Positions 24,445-33,298 of a stretch of DNA of 64,000 nucleotides are shown here, one piece after another. Within the stretch, counting starts at the first letter, position 1; each line of letters starts with the position of its first letter. The notes below the pieces were generated by a model that worked only from the letters and a program-made list of their open reading frames with translations, was not told where the DNA came from and ran no database searches. Made by a program: the position numbers and the translations under genes. Location of the stretch: positions 14,115 through 78,114 of the forward strand of contig NZ_JABJVY010000028.1 of assembly GCF_040750475.1 (NCBI RefSeq), read 5' to 3'. This DNA is from Amorphus sp040750475 (GTDB lineage: Bacteria > Pseudomonadota > Alphaproteobacteria > Rhizobiales > Amorphaceae).

Positions 24445-25389
24445 CTAATATCCCAGCCCCCGATCCACGACGTTCTTTAGTCCTTCGCCGCGCTCGTAGG
24501 CCGCAATCTGCTGGAAGATGTTGCGGCAGATGGCATCCGGTGAGCTGTCGGCGGCGACGTGGGGCGTGACGATCACGTCCGGACGGGTCCAGAGCGGGCT
24601 GGCGGCCGGCAATGGCTCGGTCTCGAACACATCGAGCGAGACGCCCTTGAGGGTACCGTTGTCGAGGGCAGCCACGATATCGGCTTCCACCTGAAGCCGG
24701 CCGCGCCCGGCGTTGATCAGGAACGGGCCGCCCAGAGCGCCGTCCTGGGCAAGCTTGGCAAACAGTTCCCGGTTCAGGAGGCCGTGGGTGTCCCGCGTGA
24801 GCGGCAACAGCACGACCAGGATGTCGGTCCGGCCGAGAAAGGCGTCGAGCGCGCCGGCTCCGACGAAGGTTTCGATCTCAAGGTCCGATTTCGCCGTGCG
24901 ACTCCAGCCGGCGACCTGGAAACCGAGCCGGGCAAGCGCGGAAGCGGCATCGGCCCCGAGCGCGCCGAGCCCCATGATCCCCACGCGCACGACGGCGGCC
25001 GGCGGCTGCGGCAGGTCGCGCCAGTCTCTTTGCTGTTGCTGGTGCAGATAGCCGAGCGCGTGGCGGTGATGCATCAGCACCTGCAGCACCACCCATTCCG
25101 TCATTCGCATGGTCATGTTCGGATCGACGATGCGGACGATCGGCACGTCGGGCAGCGTCGGGTCGGCAAGCAGCGCATCGACGCCGGCGCCGAGATTGAA
25201 GATCGCCTCCAGGTTCGGCAAGGCGGCGAGGCGTTCGCGCGGCGGCTGCCAAACCAGGGCGTAGCGGATCGTTTCCGGATCGTAGGCGTCGATGCCGTCG
25301 ACGGCGATCGGACGGTCGCCGGCGGCGGCTTCGATGGCGGGCTGCCATGCGTTGGCGCCGAACCCTTGGGATGCAAACAGGATGCTCAT
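24445..25389 (-). CDS. ghrA: Glyoxylate/hydroxypyruvate reductase A type D-2-hydroxyacid dehydrogenase
   Basis: A 314-residue NAD(P)-dependent 2-hydroxyacid dehydrogenase. The C-terminal nucleotide domain has GIMGLGALGADAASALARLG (about residues 138-157), then WSRTAK, where Arg favours NADPH. The catalytic Arg is in INAGRGRLQ, the Glu in DVFETEPLP and the His in TPHVAADS. Length and motifs fit GhrA, which reduces glyoxylate and hydroxypyruvate. The gene is solitary, with rmuC upstream on the same strand 48 bp away. Confident on family, less on the physiological substrate. Confidence 0.88.
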   Translation of the reverse strand: MSILFASQGFGANAWQPAIEAAAGDRPIAVDGIDAYDPETIRYALVWQPPRERLAALPNLEAIFNLGAGVDALLADPTLPDVPIVRIVDPNMTMRMTEWVVLQVLMHHRHALGYLHQQQQRDWRDLPQPPAAVVRVGIMGLGALGADAASALARLGFQVAGWSRTAKSDLEIETFVGAGALDAFLGRTDILVVLLPLTRDTHGLLNRELFAKLAQDGALGGPFLINAGRGRLQVEADIVAALDNGTLKGVSLDVFETEPLPAASPLWTRPDVIVTPHVAADSSPDAICRNIFQQIAAYERGEGLKNVVDRGLGY

Positions 25390-25437
25390 GGGGCCGAGGT
25401 GCCGTCTCGCAGACAGGGCGTCAAGCCGAAAGCGCGA

Positions 25438-26616
25438 TCAGCCCCCGCTGGCGGCCTTCATCGGCTTGGTCCGGCTTTCCTTGTCGCCTTCGTCGTCATC
25501 GAGCTCGAGGGATTCGATCCGGGTCCCGCGCTTGGAGACCTTCTCCGCCGAGATCACGATCTGCTCCACGTCGCGCTGGGCCTGGCCGAAATGCTGCTGC
25601 AGCTTCATCACGCGCTCGAATAGCCGGTTCACGTCGTCCATCAGATGGCCGACTTCGGCGCGAATGACATGGGCTTCCTCGCGCATGCGCGCGTCGCGAA
25701 TGACGGTCACCACCACCTGGATCGCCAGATGCAGCAGCGTCGGCGACAGCACCACCACCCGCGCCCGATAGGCGCGCTGGACCACCTCCGGAAACCGCTC
25801 GTGGATCTGGGCGAACAGCGATTCCGACGGCACGAACACGAAGGCGAGATCCTGGGTCTCGCCGGGGATCAGATATTTCTTCCGCACGTCGTCGATGTGC
25901 TTGATCAGGTCGCGACGCGCGGCCTGCTGGGCCTCCTTCAGATCGTGATCGGTTTCCGCCTGCTCGATCCGGGCGAAGGACTCCAGCGGAAATTTGGCGT
26001 CGATGCAGAGGTCCGGCGCACCGTTGGGCAGATGGATGGCGCAGTCGGGCCGGGCGTTGTTGGAAAGCGTCGGCTGGAAGCTGAAGGCGTCTTCCGGCAG
26101 GCCGTCGCGAACGATCGCCTCCATCCGGCCCTGGCCGAACGCGCCTCGGCTCTGCTTGTCGGCAAAGATGCGGCCGAGCTGGGAGACCTGGTCGGAGAGG
26201 CCCGACATGGTTTTCTGGGCGCTGTCGATGACGGCAAGCCGCTCGTGCAGTTGGCGCAGGGTGTCGTGAGTGGTGTTGGAGGCTTCCGACATGGAAGAGC
26301 CGATCCGGCTGCCCATGCCGTCGAGGCGTTCCGACAGCGCGCGGGTCATTTCCGACTGGCGGCTGCCGAACACCTCGGCGACCGTCTGCAGCCGGCCGGA
26401 GGTTTCCGCCTGCATGCGGATCACTTCAGCGATCTGGGTTTCCAATTCCCGGGTTTTTTCTTGGGCTTGATGCTCGATTTCTGCCCGGGCGCGGTTGGCA
26501 CGCAGAAGCGCCAGCACGACGACGATAAGGGCCACGAGCGCAAGCACCGAGACGACAATCAGCGCCTCGGCCGGCGTGACCGCATGACCGAACAGAACGA
26601 GAATCGGATCCGACAT
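25438..26616 (-). CDS. rmuC: DNA recombination protein RmuC
   Basis: A 392-residue protein with an N-terminal membrane helix (residues 16-40), a coiled coil rich in Glu, Gln and Arg (45-130) and the RmuC nuclease-like domain with FSFQPTLSNNARPDCAIHLP, CIDAKFPLESF and FVFVPSESLFAQIHE. RmuC limits inversions at short repeats and has a PD-(D/E)XK-like core. It lies on the same strand as ghrA and is divergent from def. Length is somewhat below E. coli RmuC but usual for alphaproteobacteria. Confidence 0.92.
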   Translation of the reverse strand: MSDPILVLFGHAVTPAEALIVVSVLALVALIVVVLALLRANRARAEIEHQAQEKTRELETQIAEVIRMQAETSGRLQTVAEVFGSRQSEMTRALSERLDGMGSRIGSSMSEASNTTHDTLRQLHERLAVIDSAQKTMSGLSDQVSQLGRIFADKQSRGAFGQGRMEAIVRDGLPEDAFSFQPTLSNNARPDCAIHLPNGAPDLCIDAKFPLESFARIEQAETDHDLKEAQQAARRDLIKHIDDVRKKYLIPGETQDLAFVFVPSESLFAQIHERFPEVVQRAYRARVVVLSPTLLHLAIQVVVTVIRDARMREEAHVIRAEVGHLMDDVNRLFERVMKLQQHFGQAQRDVEQIVISAEKVSKRGTRIESLELDDDEGDKESRTKPMKAASGG

Positions 26617-26776
26617 GGAGGAACTATAGCTGATTCGCGCTTTGTTCCGGTTGGCGCGGCCAACGGTTGCGCTCGTTTTCGTTCAAGGTGAAAAATGCGG
26701 CATATCGTGCGCCGGAATCGCCGTTTCCGGCGCGGCTGTCGTTGACCGAAAGCCTCTGAGTCCATAAATCCAGGCT

Positions 26777-27310
26777 ATGTCGAAACGCCCTATTCTCGTC
26801 CTTCCCGATCCCGTCCTGCGCAAGGTGGCCGACCCGGTCGACTCCGTCGATGACCGCGTGCGCACCCTGATCGACGATATGCTGGAGACCATGTACGCCG
26901 CGCCGGGGATCGGCCTTGCGGCTCCGCAGGTCGGCGCGCTTGAGCGGGTGCTGGTCTGCGACGTCTCCCACAACGACGAGGAGAAGCGGCCGCTGGCGCT
27001 GGTGAATCCCGAGATCACCTGGCAATCGGAAGAGATGAGCGTCCACAACGAGGGCTGCCTGTCGATCCCGGAATATTATGAGGAGGTCGAGCGCCCCGCC
27101 CAGGTTTCGATCCGCTATCTCGACCGGGAGGGCCGGACGCAGGTGATCGATGCCGACGGCATTTTGGCGACCTGTCTGCAGCACGAGATCGACCATCTGA
27201 ACGGTGTTTTGTTCATCGACTATCTCTCGCGGCTGAAGCGCGACCGTATCACCAAAAAGTTCGCCAAGCAGGCGCGCTACGCCGACTCCAAGTCCAAGAT
27301 CCTGGCCTGA
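26777..27310 (+). CDS. def: Peptide deformylase
   Basis: A 177-residue metallohydrolase removing the formyl group from nascent N-terminal methionine. All three motifs are present: GIGLAAPQVG (about residues 45-54), EGCLSIPEYYEE with the metal-ligand Cys, and HEIDHLNG with the two ligand His and the catalytic Glu. The C-terminal tail is basic and probably rides on the ribosome. It starts the def-fmt-truA run, the usual order in this group of bacteria. Identification is certain. Confidence 0.97.
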   Translation: MSKRPILVLPDPVLRKVADPVDSVDDRVRTLIDDMLETMYAAPGIGLAAPQVGALERVLVCDVSHNDEEKRPLALVNPEITWQSEEMSVHNEGCLSIPEYYEEVERPAQVSIRYLDREGRTQVIDADGILATCLQHEIDHLNGVLFIDYLSRLKRDRITKKFAKQARYADSKSKILA

Positions 27311-27382
27311 TCAGGTTACGTGGGACCCGGTTTTCGCCCGGATCCCGTTCCCGGAAATCGCAGTTGAGGGAGACGGGAGAGG

Positions 27383-28315
27383 ATGCCGCTCAGGCTCGTC
27401 TTCATGGGCACGCCCGACTTCGCCGTGCCGACGCTGACGGAGATCGTCGGCCAGGGCCATGATGTGGCTGCCGTCTATACGCGTGCGCCTGCCCGCGCCG
27501 GCCGGGGGATGGAGGCGCGCAAGTCGCCGGTCCATCAGGCGGCGGAGCGCTTCGGGCTGCCGGTGCTGACGCCGTCGAGCCTAAAGGGCGAGGAGGCCGC
27601 CGCCGGTTTTGCCGCCCACGGGGCGGATGCCGCCATCGTCATCGCCTACGGAATGATCCTGCCGCGCACGATACTGGATGTGCCGGAAGCCGGCTGCTTC
27701 AACGTCCACGCCTCGCTGTTGCCGCGCTGGCGCGGGGCGGCGCCGATCCAGCGTGCGATCATGGCCGGCGATCAGGAGACCGGCGTCGCCATCATGCGGA
27801 TGGAGGCGGGCCTCGACACCGGGCCGGTGTGCATGGTGGAGCGCGTGGCGATCGGCGAGGACATGACCGCCGGCGATCTGCACGACGTCTTGGCTCGGCT
27901 CGGCGCCGATTTGATGGTCCGTGCCCTCGGTGCGCTGGAGCGCGGCTCGCTCGACGCCGTGCCGCAGCCGGATGATGGCGTCACCTATGCCGACAAGATC
28001 GACAAGGCGGAGGCACGGATCGACTGGTCGAAGCCGGCGGCCGCCGTTCACGACCAAATCCGAGGGCTGTCGCCTTTTCCCGGTGCCTGGTGCGAGGTGC
28101 CGGTGGGCGACAAGGCCGAGCGCATGAAGATCCTGCGCACTCGCAAGGTCGAGGGATCGGGAGTGCCGGGTACGCTTCTGGACGGCGAGGGCACGATTGC
28201 CTGCGGGGACAGGGCCCTCCGTCTGATCCAGGTGCAGCGAGCCGGAAAGGCGCCGATGACCGCGGAGGACGTCCTGCGCGGGCTCCGACTGGAGCCGGGC
28301 GCGAAGCTGCTGTAA
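27383..28315 (+). CDS. fmt: Methionyl-tRNA formyltransferase
   Basis: A 310-residue enzyme transferring the formyl group from 10-formyltetrahydrofolate to initiator Met-tRNA. The N-terminal domain has FMGTPDFAVPTL, the folate/catalytic stretch NVHASLLPRWRGAAPIQRAI (Asn, His) and the catalytic-Asp loop GLDTGPV. The C-terminal beta-barrel contains SPFPGAW. The start follows GGGAGAGG. It lies 72 bp after def, its functional partner. Confidence 0.97.
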   Translation: MPLRLVFMGTPDFAVPTLTEIVGQGHDVAAVYTRAPARAGRGMEARKSPVHQAAERFGLPVLTPSSLKGEEAAAGFAAHGADAAIVIAYGMILPRTILDVPEAGCFNVHASLLPRWRGAAPIQRAIMAGDQETGVAIMRMEAGLDTGPVCMVERVAIGEDMTAGDLHDVLARLGADLMVRALGALERGSLDAVPQPDDGVTYADKIDKAEARIDWSKPAAAVHDQIRGLSPFPGAWCEVPVGDKAERMKILRTRKVEGSGVPGTLLDGEGTIACGDRALRLIQVQRAGKAPMTAEDVLRGLRLEPGAKLL

Positions 28316-28337
28316 AGCCCAGCCTGTTCCATCTTGC

Positions 28338-28428
28338 GCTCACTCCGGCGAAGGCCGGAAGCCAGGGCGATCCGACGGGTGCTTGCGAAACCTTCACAGG
28401 ACTCCGGCTTTCGCCGGAGTGAGCGGAG
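28338..28428. repeat. REP-like doublet, class 2
   Basis: GCTCACTCCGGCGAAGGCCG (from 28338) faces ACTCCGGCTTTCGCCGGAGT with GAGCGGAG (to 28428) in inverse orientation. The layout is the same as the class 1 doublets, including the outer GAGCGGAG, but the palindrome core is CTCCGGC-GAAA-GCCGGAG. It fills the gap between fmt and truA. Confidence 0.7.
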
Positions 28429-28477
28429 GGTGGGGCAGCTCCCGGACCAACCGGACAGACTTCCAGGCAGTCCCTCC

Positions 28478-29215
28478 ATGCCCCGCTACAAACTGATCAT
28501 CGAATATGACGGGGCCGGCACCGTTGGCTGGCAGCGCCAGGCGGAGGGAAAGTCCGTCCAGGGCCGTCTAGAACAGGCGATTGCGGCATTTGCGGGCGAA
28601 ACGGTCACCGTCGGCGGGGCGGGGCGCACCGACGCCGGCGTGCACGCACTTGGCCAGGTGGCTCATGTCGACCTTCCCCGCGATTGGCCCAGCGATACGG
28701 TGCGCGACGCCACCAACGCCCACCTCCGTCCCGACAGGATCGCGGTGGTGGCTGCGGACCAAGTCGGGGACGATTTCGACGCGCGCTTTTCCGCCCGCGC
28801 GCGCCACTATCTCTACAGGATCGTCAACCGGCGCGCGCCGCTCTGCCTCGACGCCGGGCACGCCTGGCAGGTGGCGGCGCCGCTCGACGCCGAAGCGATG
28901 CATGCCGCCGCCCAGACGCTTCTCGGTCGTCATGACTTCACGACCTTTCGGTCCGCACAGTGCCAGGCGGCGAGCCCGGACAAGACACTTGACCGGCTCG
29001 ACGTGATGCGGGCCGCCGACGAGATCAGCGTGCAGGCCTCGGCCCGGTCGTTCCTCCACAATCAGGTGCGCTCGATGGTCGGCTCGCTGGTTCAGGTCGG
29101 GCTCGGCAAGTGGCGCCCCATGGACCTCAAGGCCGCGCTCGATGCCGCCGACCGTGCCCGCTGCGGCCCGGTCGCCCCGCCCGACGGGCTCTATCTGACG
29201 CGCGTCGATTACTAA
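28478..29215 (+). CDS. truA: tRNA pseudouridine(38-40) synthase
   Basis: A 245-residue TruA. The catalytic aspartate is in GAGRTDAGVHALGQVAH, and RARHYLYRIVNR plus the C-terminal FLHNQVRSMVGSLVQVG are standard. It isomerises uridines 38-40 in the anticodon arm of many tRNAs. The ATG at 28478 starts the family sequence (PRYKLIIEYDG); the frame is open upstream only through the REP-like element. Third gene of the def-fmt-truA set. Confidence 0.96.
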   Translation: MPRYKLIIEYDGAGTVGWQRQAEGKSVQGRLEQAIAAFAGETVTVGGAGRTDAGVHALGQVAHVDLPRDWPSDTVRDATNAHLRPDRIAVVAADQVGDDFDARFSARARHYLYRIVNRRAPLCLDAGHAWQVAAPLDAEAMHAAAQTLLGRHDFTTFRSAQCQAASPDKTLDRLDVMRAADEISVQASARSFLHNQVRSMVGSLVQVGLGKWRPMDLKAALDAADRARCGPVAPPDGLYLTRVDY

Positions 29216-29330
29216 CCCGGACGGAAGGATGGGCTGCCGCCCGTCTGCCTTGCCATATCCGGGAAAGCATCTTAAGCGGGCGAGGTAATGACGGGTCCCC
29301 CGCCGGGCGGGCCGATCGACGAATGCGACG

Positions 29331-29897
29331 ATGGAAGGGGCGATGGCCGACATGTCCGACTTTGGCAAACCCGCGCTTGCCGACCTCATCCGGACCATCC
29401 CCGACTATCCCAAGGCCGGAATCCAGTTCCGCGACGTCACGACCTTGATTGCCGACCCGGTCGGGTTGAGGACGGCGGTCGACGGGCTGTTGTGGCCCTA
29501 TCTGCGCGAGCCGGTGGATGTGGTCGTGGGCATCGAGGCGCGTGGCTTCATCCTGGGTGGCGCGGTCGCCCACGAGCTTGGCCGCGGCTTCGTTCCGATC
29601 CGCAAGAAGGGCAAGCTTCCCGGCAAGACCATCGGCCAGGACTACACCCTGGAATATGGTGTCGACACGATCGAGATCCACGCCGACGCGATCGCGCCGG
29701 GCCAGCGTGTCCTCGTGATCGACGACCTGATCGCGACCGGCGGAACCGCAATCGCGGCAACCGAGCTTTTGCGCCGGTCGGGCGCGAGTGTGGTCGGGGC
29801 GGCGTTCGTGGTCGATCTGCCGGACCTTGGCGGCTCGCAGAAGCTGCGCGAGAAGAGCGTTGTGGTGCACACCCTGGTGTCGTTCGCCGGGGACTAA
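29331..29897 (+). CDS. apt: Adenine phosphoribosyltransferase
   Basis: A 188-residue type I phosphoribosyltransferase making AMP from adenine and PRPP. The PRPP motif VLVIDDLIATGGTA (about residues 125-138), the family stretch VGIEARGFILGGAVA and FVPIRKKGKLPGKT are clear. ATG 29331 and ATG 29343 are both possible; GGAAGGGG directly precedes the second, so the true product may be 184 residues. It stands alone between truA and a convergent methyltransferase gene. Purine salvage, cytoplasmic. Confidence 0.95.
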   Translation: MEGAMADMSDFGKPALADLIRTIPDYPKAGIQFRDVTTLIADPVGLRTAVDGLLWPYLREPVDVVVGIEARGFILGGAVAHELGRGFVPIRKKGKLPGKTIGQDYTLEYGVDTIEIHADAIAPGQRVLVIDDLIATGGTAIAATELLRRSGASVVGAAFVVDLPDLGGSQKLREKSVVVHTLVSFAGD

Positions 29898-29933
29898 TCC
29901 TTCGTTTTTTATGCAAGCGAGCGGCCGTGGCGC

Positions 29934-30752
29934 TTATTCCTCCTTCGAGAAATGATGCAGAACGATTCCCGAGGTGGTCGCCACGTTGAGGGAATCGAAT
30001 CCGGCCGCAATCGGGATCCGGACCGTCTGCAACCGCTCCAGAACCGAGGCGGGGAGACCGGGGCCCTCCGCGCCGAGAAATACCGCCACCCGGCGAAGCC
30101 GGGGCCGGGCGGCGAGCGTTGTGGTTCCGTCGGTGGCGAGGCCGAGGCACGTCAGTTCGGCCGCTTCAAGACCCGCCGAGAGAGCCTCCGCGTCGTCGAA
30201 CCGGGCGAACGGTACGAGCAAGCTGCCGCCGACGGAGACCCGGATCGCCTTGCGGTAGAGCGGATCGCAGGAAGTTGCGTCCAGAAGCACCGCATCCGCG
30301 CCGAAGGCGGCGGCATTGCGGAAGATGCCGCCGACATTGTCGTGGTTGGCCAGTCCGATCGCGACCACCACCAGCGCGGACTCGTCTCGCGGCGGCAGCA
30401 GATCGCGCCAGTCGGGCAACGGGTCGCGGACGCCGTGGCCCAGGAGCCCACGATGAATGGGAAAGCCGGCGATCCGGTCCATCACCGGGCGGCTCGCCAC
30501 ATAGACGGGGCAAGTCGAGCCGGTCTCCTCGACGAGCGCGCGCACGGCATCCACGCGGTTTTCCGCGACCAAAAGCGATACCGGCTTGAAGCGGGACCGC
30601 GTCAACAGCACCCGGAGCACGACGACGCCTTCGGCGATGAAGCTGTTTTGGCGGCCGACGAGATCGCGCTCGCGGACATCGCGATAGGCCTCGATGCGCG
30701 GATCGTCCGGGTCGTCGATGGAGAAAAAGGCGGGGCCGGCCGCATCCGCCAT
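29934..30752 (-). CDS. TrmH/SpoU-family RNA methyltransferase
   Basis: A 272-residue SPOUT-class methyltransferase. Motif 1 is LANHDNVGGIFRNAAAFGAD, motif 2 VFLGAEGPGLPAS and motif 3 IPIAAGFDSLNVATTSGIVL, forming the trefoil knot for S-adenosylmethionine. The N-terminal domain is the substrate-binding type (residues 1-110). It 2'-O-methylates a ribose in rRNA or tRNA; the target is not evident. The start overlaps the stop of the ABC-F gene by one base (TGATG), so the two are translated together, consistent with a ribosome-related role. Confidence 0.88.
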   Translation of the reverse strand: MADAAGPAFFSIDDPDDPRIEAYRDVRERDLVGRQNSFIAEGVVVLRVLLTRSRFKPVSLLVAENRVDAVRALVEETGSTCPVYVASRPVMDRIAGFPIHRGLLGHGVRDPLPDWRDLLPPRDESALVVVAIGLANHDNVGGIFRNAAAFGADAVLLDATSCDPLYRKAIRVSVGGSLLVPFARFDDAEALSAGLEAAELTCLGLATDGTTTLAARPRLRRVAVFLGAEGPGLPASVLERLQTVRIPIAAGFDSLNVATTSGIVLHHFSKEE

Positions 30753-32575
30753 CAGCGTGCGCTCTCAAGCTCCTCGCGGAGCATCTCCAATTCCAGCCAG
30801 CGCTCCTCCGCCGCATCGCGCTCGGCGGCCTTCGTCTCCAGCGCCTTGGTGGCGGTGTGGAAGCCGTCGGGGTCCTTGGTGAAGAGGGCCGGGTCGGCAA
30901 GCCTCTCCTGGAGTTTCGCGATCTCGCTTTCCAGCGTTTCGATCTTGCCGGGCAGTGTCTCCAGATCGTGCTTTTCGCGGAAAGAAAGCTTGCGGCGCGT
31001 CTCCGCACGCGCCGGCTTGTCCTTGCCTTTGTCGGGGGAGGCGGTGCGCTTGGCTTCCTCTTTCGGCTCCGAGGCGCCGGGGCGTGCGCCGCGCTGGGCG
31101 AGCATGTCGGTATAGCCACCGGCATATTCGATCCAGTGCCCGTCGCCCTCGGCCACCAGAACCGAGGTCACGGTGCGGTCGAGGAAGTCGCGGTCGTGGC
31201 TGACCAGGAGCACGGTGCCGGAATAGTCGGCCACCAGCTCCGCAAGCAGGTCCAGGGTTTCCAGATCGAGGTCGTTGGTCGGCTCGTCCAGCACCAGCAG
31301 GTTGGAAGGGCGGGCGAAGGCGCGCGCCAGCATCAGCCGGCCTCGCTCCCCGCCGGAAAGCGCGGAAACCGGCGAGCGGGCCTGCTCGGGCAGGAACAGG
31401 AAGTCTTTCAGGTAGCCGGCCACGTGGCGCGGGGTTCCGCCGACCATTACGGTGTCGCCGGAACCGCCGGTCAGAGTGCGCCATAGGGTCTCGTTGGGGT
31501 CGAGCGCCGCGCGGCGCTGGTCGAGGGAGACCATCTCGAGCTGGGTGCCGAGCCGAACCTTGCCTTCGTCCGGGGCGAGATTGCCGGTCAGGAGATTGAT
31601 CAGCGTGGTCTTGCCGGCTCCGTTCGGGCCGACGATGCCAAGCCGATCGCCCCGGTTGATCTCGATGGAGAGGTCGCGGACGATCGGACGGCCCTCGAAC
31701 GACTTGGACACGTTCTCCGCCGCGATCACGCGTTTGCCGGACGCGCTGGCCTCGGTCGCCGCCATGGAAACGGTGCCGGCCGAGCGGCGCAGGTTGCGGC
31801 GCTCGTCGCGCATGTTTTGAAGTGCGCGCAGCCGGCCCATATTGCGCTTGCGCCGCGCGGTGACGCCGTAGCGCAGCCACTCGGTCTCATGCGCAATGCG
31901 CTGATCGAGCCGGGACCGCTCCTTCTCCTCCGCCGCCAGCACCTCGTCGCGCCAGTCTTCGAAATGGGCAAAGCCCCGATCGAGCCGGCGGGTGGTGCCG
32001 CGATCCAGCCAAACCGTCGCGTTTGACAGGGCCTCCAGAAAGCGCCGGTCATGGCTAATGAGAATGAGGGCGCCGCGTCGCGCCTTCAGCGTGGCTTCCA
32101 GCCATTCGATCGCCGGCAGGTCGAGGTGGTTGGTCGGTTCGTCCAGAAGCAGAATGTCCGGTTCCGGCGCGAGGGCGCGCGCAAGCGCGGCCCTGCGAGC
32201 CTCGCCGCCGGAAAGGCGCGCCGGATCCTCTTCGCCGGTCAGTCCCAGCGCCTCGATCAGGATCTGGCCGGAATGGTCGGCATCGCCCGGCGCGAGACCG
32301 TCGTCGACATAGTCCCGTACGGTGGCGAAACCCGAAAGGTCCGGCTCCTGGCCGAGATAGCGGATGGTTGCGCCCGGCTGCAGGAAGCGGCGGCCGGAAT
32401 CGGCTTCGATCAGCCCGGCCACAATCTTCAGGAGCGTCGATTTGCCCGATCCGTTGCGACCGACCAGACAAAGGCGCTCCTGAGGCCCGAGCGCGAGTTC
32501 GGCGCCATCGAGAAGGGTGGTTCCGCCAAAGGTCAGGCGGATGTCCTGCAGCATCAGGATCGGTGGTTGAGCCAT
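30752..32575 (-). CDS. ABC-F family ATPase, Uup-like
   Basis: A 607-residue soluble protein with two ABC cassettes and no membrane part. Walker A motifs are GRNGSGKSTLL (about residues 36-46) and GPNGAGKTTL (about 325-334); signatures are LSGGEARRAALARAL and LSGGERGRLMLARAF; each is followed by a LLLDEPTNHLD or LVLDEPTNDLD Walker B. A charged linker joins the cassettes, and a C-terminal coiled coil (about 520-605, ending REELESA) matches Uup. ABC-F proteins act at the ribosome; Uup also affects replication-linked events. First gene of a two-gene unit with the RNA methyltransferase. Confidence 0.9.
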   Translation of the reverse strand: MAQPPILMLQDIRLTFGGTTLLDGAELALGPQERLCLVGRNGSGKSTLLKIVAGLIEADSGRRFLQPGATIRYLGQEPDLSGFATVRDYVDDGLAPGDADHSGQILIEALGLTGEEDPARLSGGEARRAALARALAPEPDILLLDEPTNHLDLPAIEWLEATLKARRGALILISHDRRFLEALSNATVWLDRGTTRRLDRGFAHFEDWRDEVLAAEEKERSRLDQRIAHETEWLRYGVTARRKRNMGRLRALQNMRDERRNLRRSAGTVSMAATEASASGKRVIAAENVSKSFEGRPIVRDLSIEINRGDRLGIVGPNGAGKTTLINLLTGNLAPDEGKVRLGTQLEMVSLDQRRAALDPNETLWRTLTGGSGDTVMVGGTPRHVAGYLKDFLFLPEQARSPVSALSGGERGRLMLARAFARPSNLLVLDEPTNDLDLETLDLLAELVADYSGTVLLVSHDRDFLDRTVTSVLVAEGDGHWIEYAGGYTDMLAQRGARPGASEPKEEAKRTASPDKGKDKPARAETRRKLSFREKHDLETLPGKIETLESEIAKLQERLADPALFTKDPDGFHTATKALETKAAERDAAEERWLELEMLREELESAR

Positions 32576-32782
32576 AAGCGTGCGGCGGTCCCAATCAGTT
32601 GTGCGATCGCTCGACAGATAAGCCCGATCGCGGCGCGATGAAACCGGACCGGTGCGTGCCCTGCCACAGCGTCGCGGACAGGAAGGTTAAGCCGGTGTTA
32701 ACCAATTCGGAGCGACCTTGATCCTCGGTTGCATCGGGACGGGATCCGAACCGCCCGAAGATCAGAGGGTGAGGAGGGCAAT

Positions 32783-33109
32783 ATGGCAGTCTATACGGTC
32801 TATTACGGTGCGAGCGCCACCCGCTCGAGTGACTTCGACAAGACGCTGAGCGAGCGTTTCGGCGAGACCTACCGCGTCAGCAACGAGCTATGGCTGATCG
32901 ACACCGGGCGCGAGGCGGATGCGATCTACGGAGCCCTGAAAGGCAGCGTCCATTCCGGCGATCGGCTGTTCATAGCCGAGATCACCCGCGACTTCTTCCC
33001 ATGGCTGTCCCAAAGTGCGCTCGGCTGGCTGTTCGCGCCCGAGCGGTCGTGGAAGGGGCGCTATGTGGCCCGCGAGGTCGCTGAGCGGATCTATGCGGCC
33101 GCCGCTTAA
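32783..33109 (+). CDS. Small uncharacterised protein with possible ferredoxin-like (Cas2/SinR-like) fold
   Basis: A 108-residue frame behind a strong GAGGAGGG site. The N-terminal strand MAVYTVYYG, then YRVSNELWLIDTGREADAIY and SGDRLFIAEITRD, give a beta-alpha-beta-beta-alpha-beta pattern like the small SinR-annotated and Cas2-like ferredoxin-fold proteins, in which a short strand ending in Trp-Leu-Ile precedes a helix. I saw no CRISPR repeats or other cas genes, so a CRISPR role is unlikely. It is a single gene. Real gene: likely. Function: unknown. Confidence 0.75.
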   Translation: MAVYTVYYGASATRSSDFDKTLSERFGETYRVSNELWLIDTGREADAIYGALKGSVHSGDRLFIAEITRDFFPWLSQSALGWLFAPERSWKGRYVAREVAERIYAAAA

Positions 33110-33298
33110 GGCCGTGTTAAGGCCACGCGCCCGAGTTTTCTGTTAGCTCAAAAAAATGCGGAGAATGATTCGCGCCTGAAGCGTGACTGCATTTGCGCGA
33201 TGCCCCTTGAGTCTCAGTGGGTTGTCGCGAAGCGCTTATCTTAAGCATTAAGATAGAGCGACTCTAGACTACCATAGTGCATCTTGACGGCATTAGTC

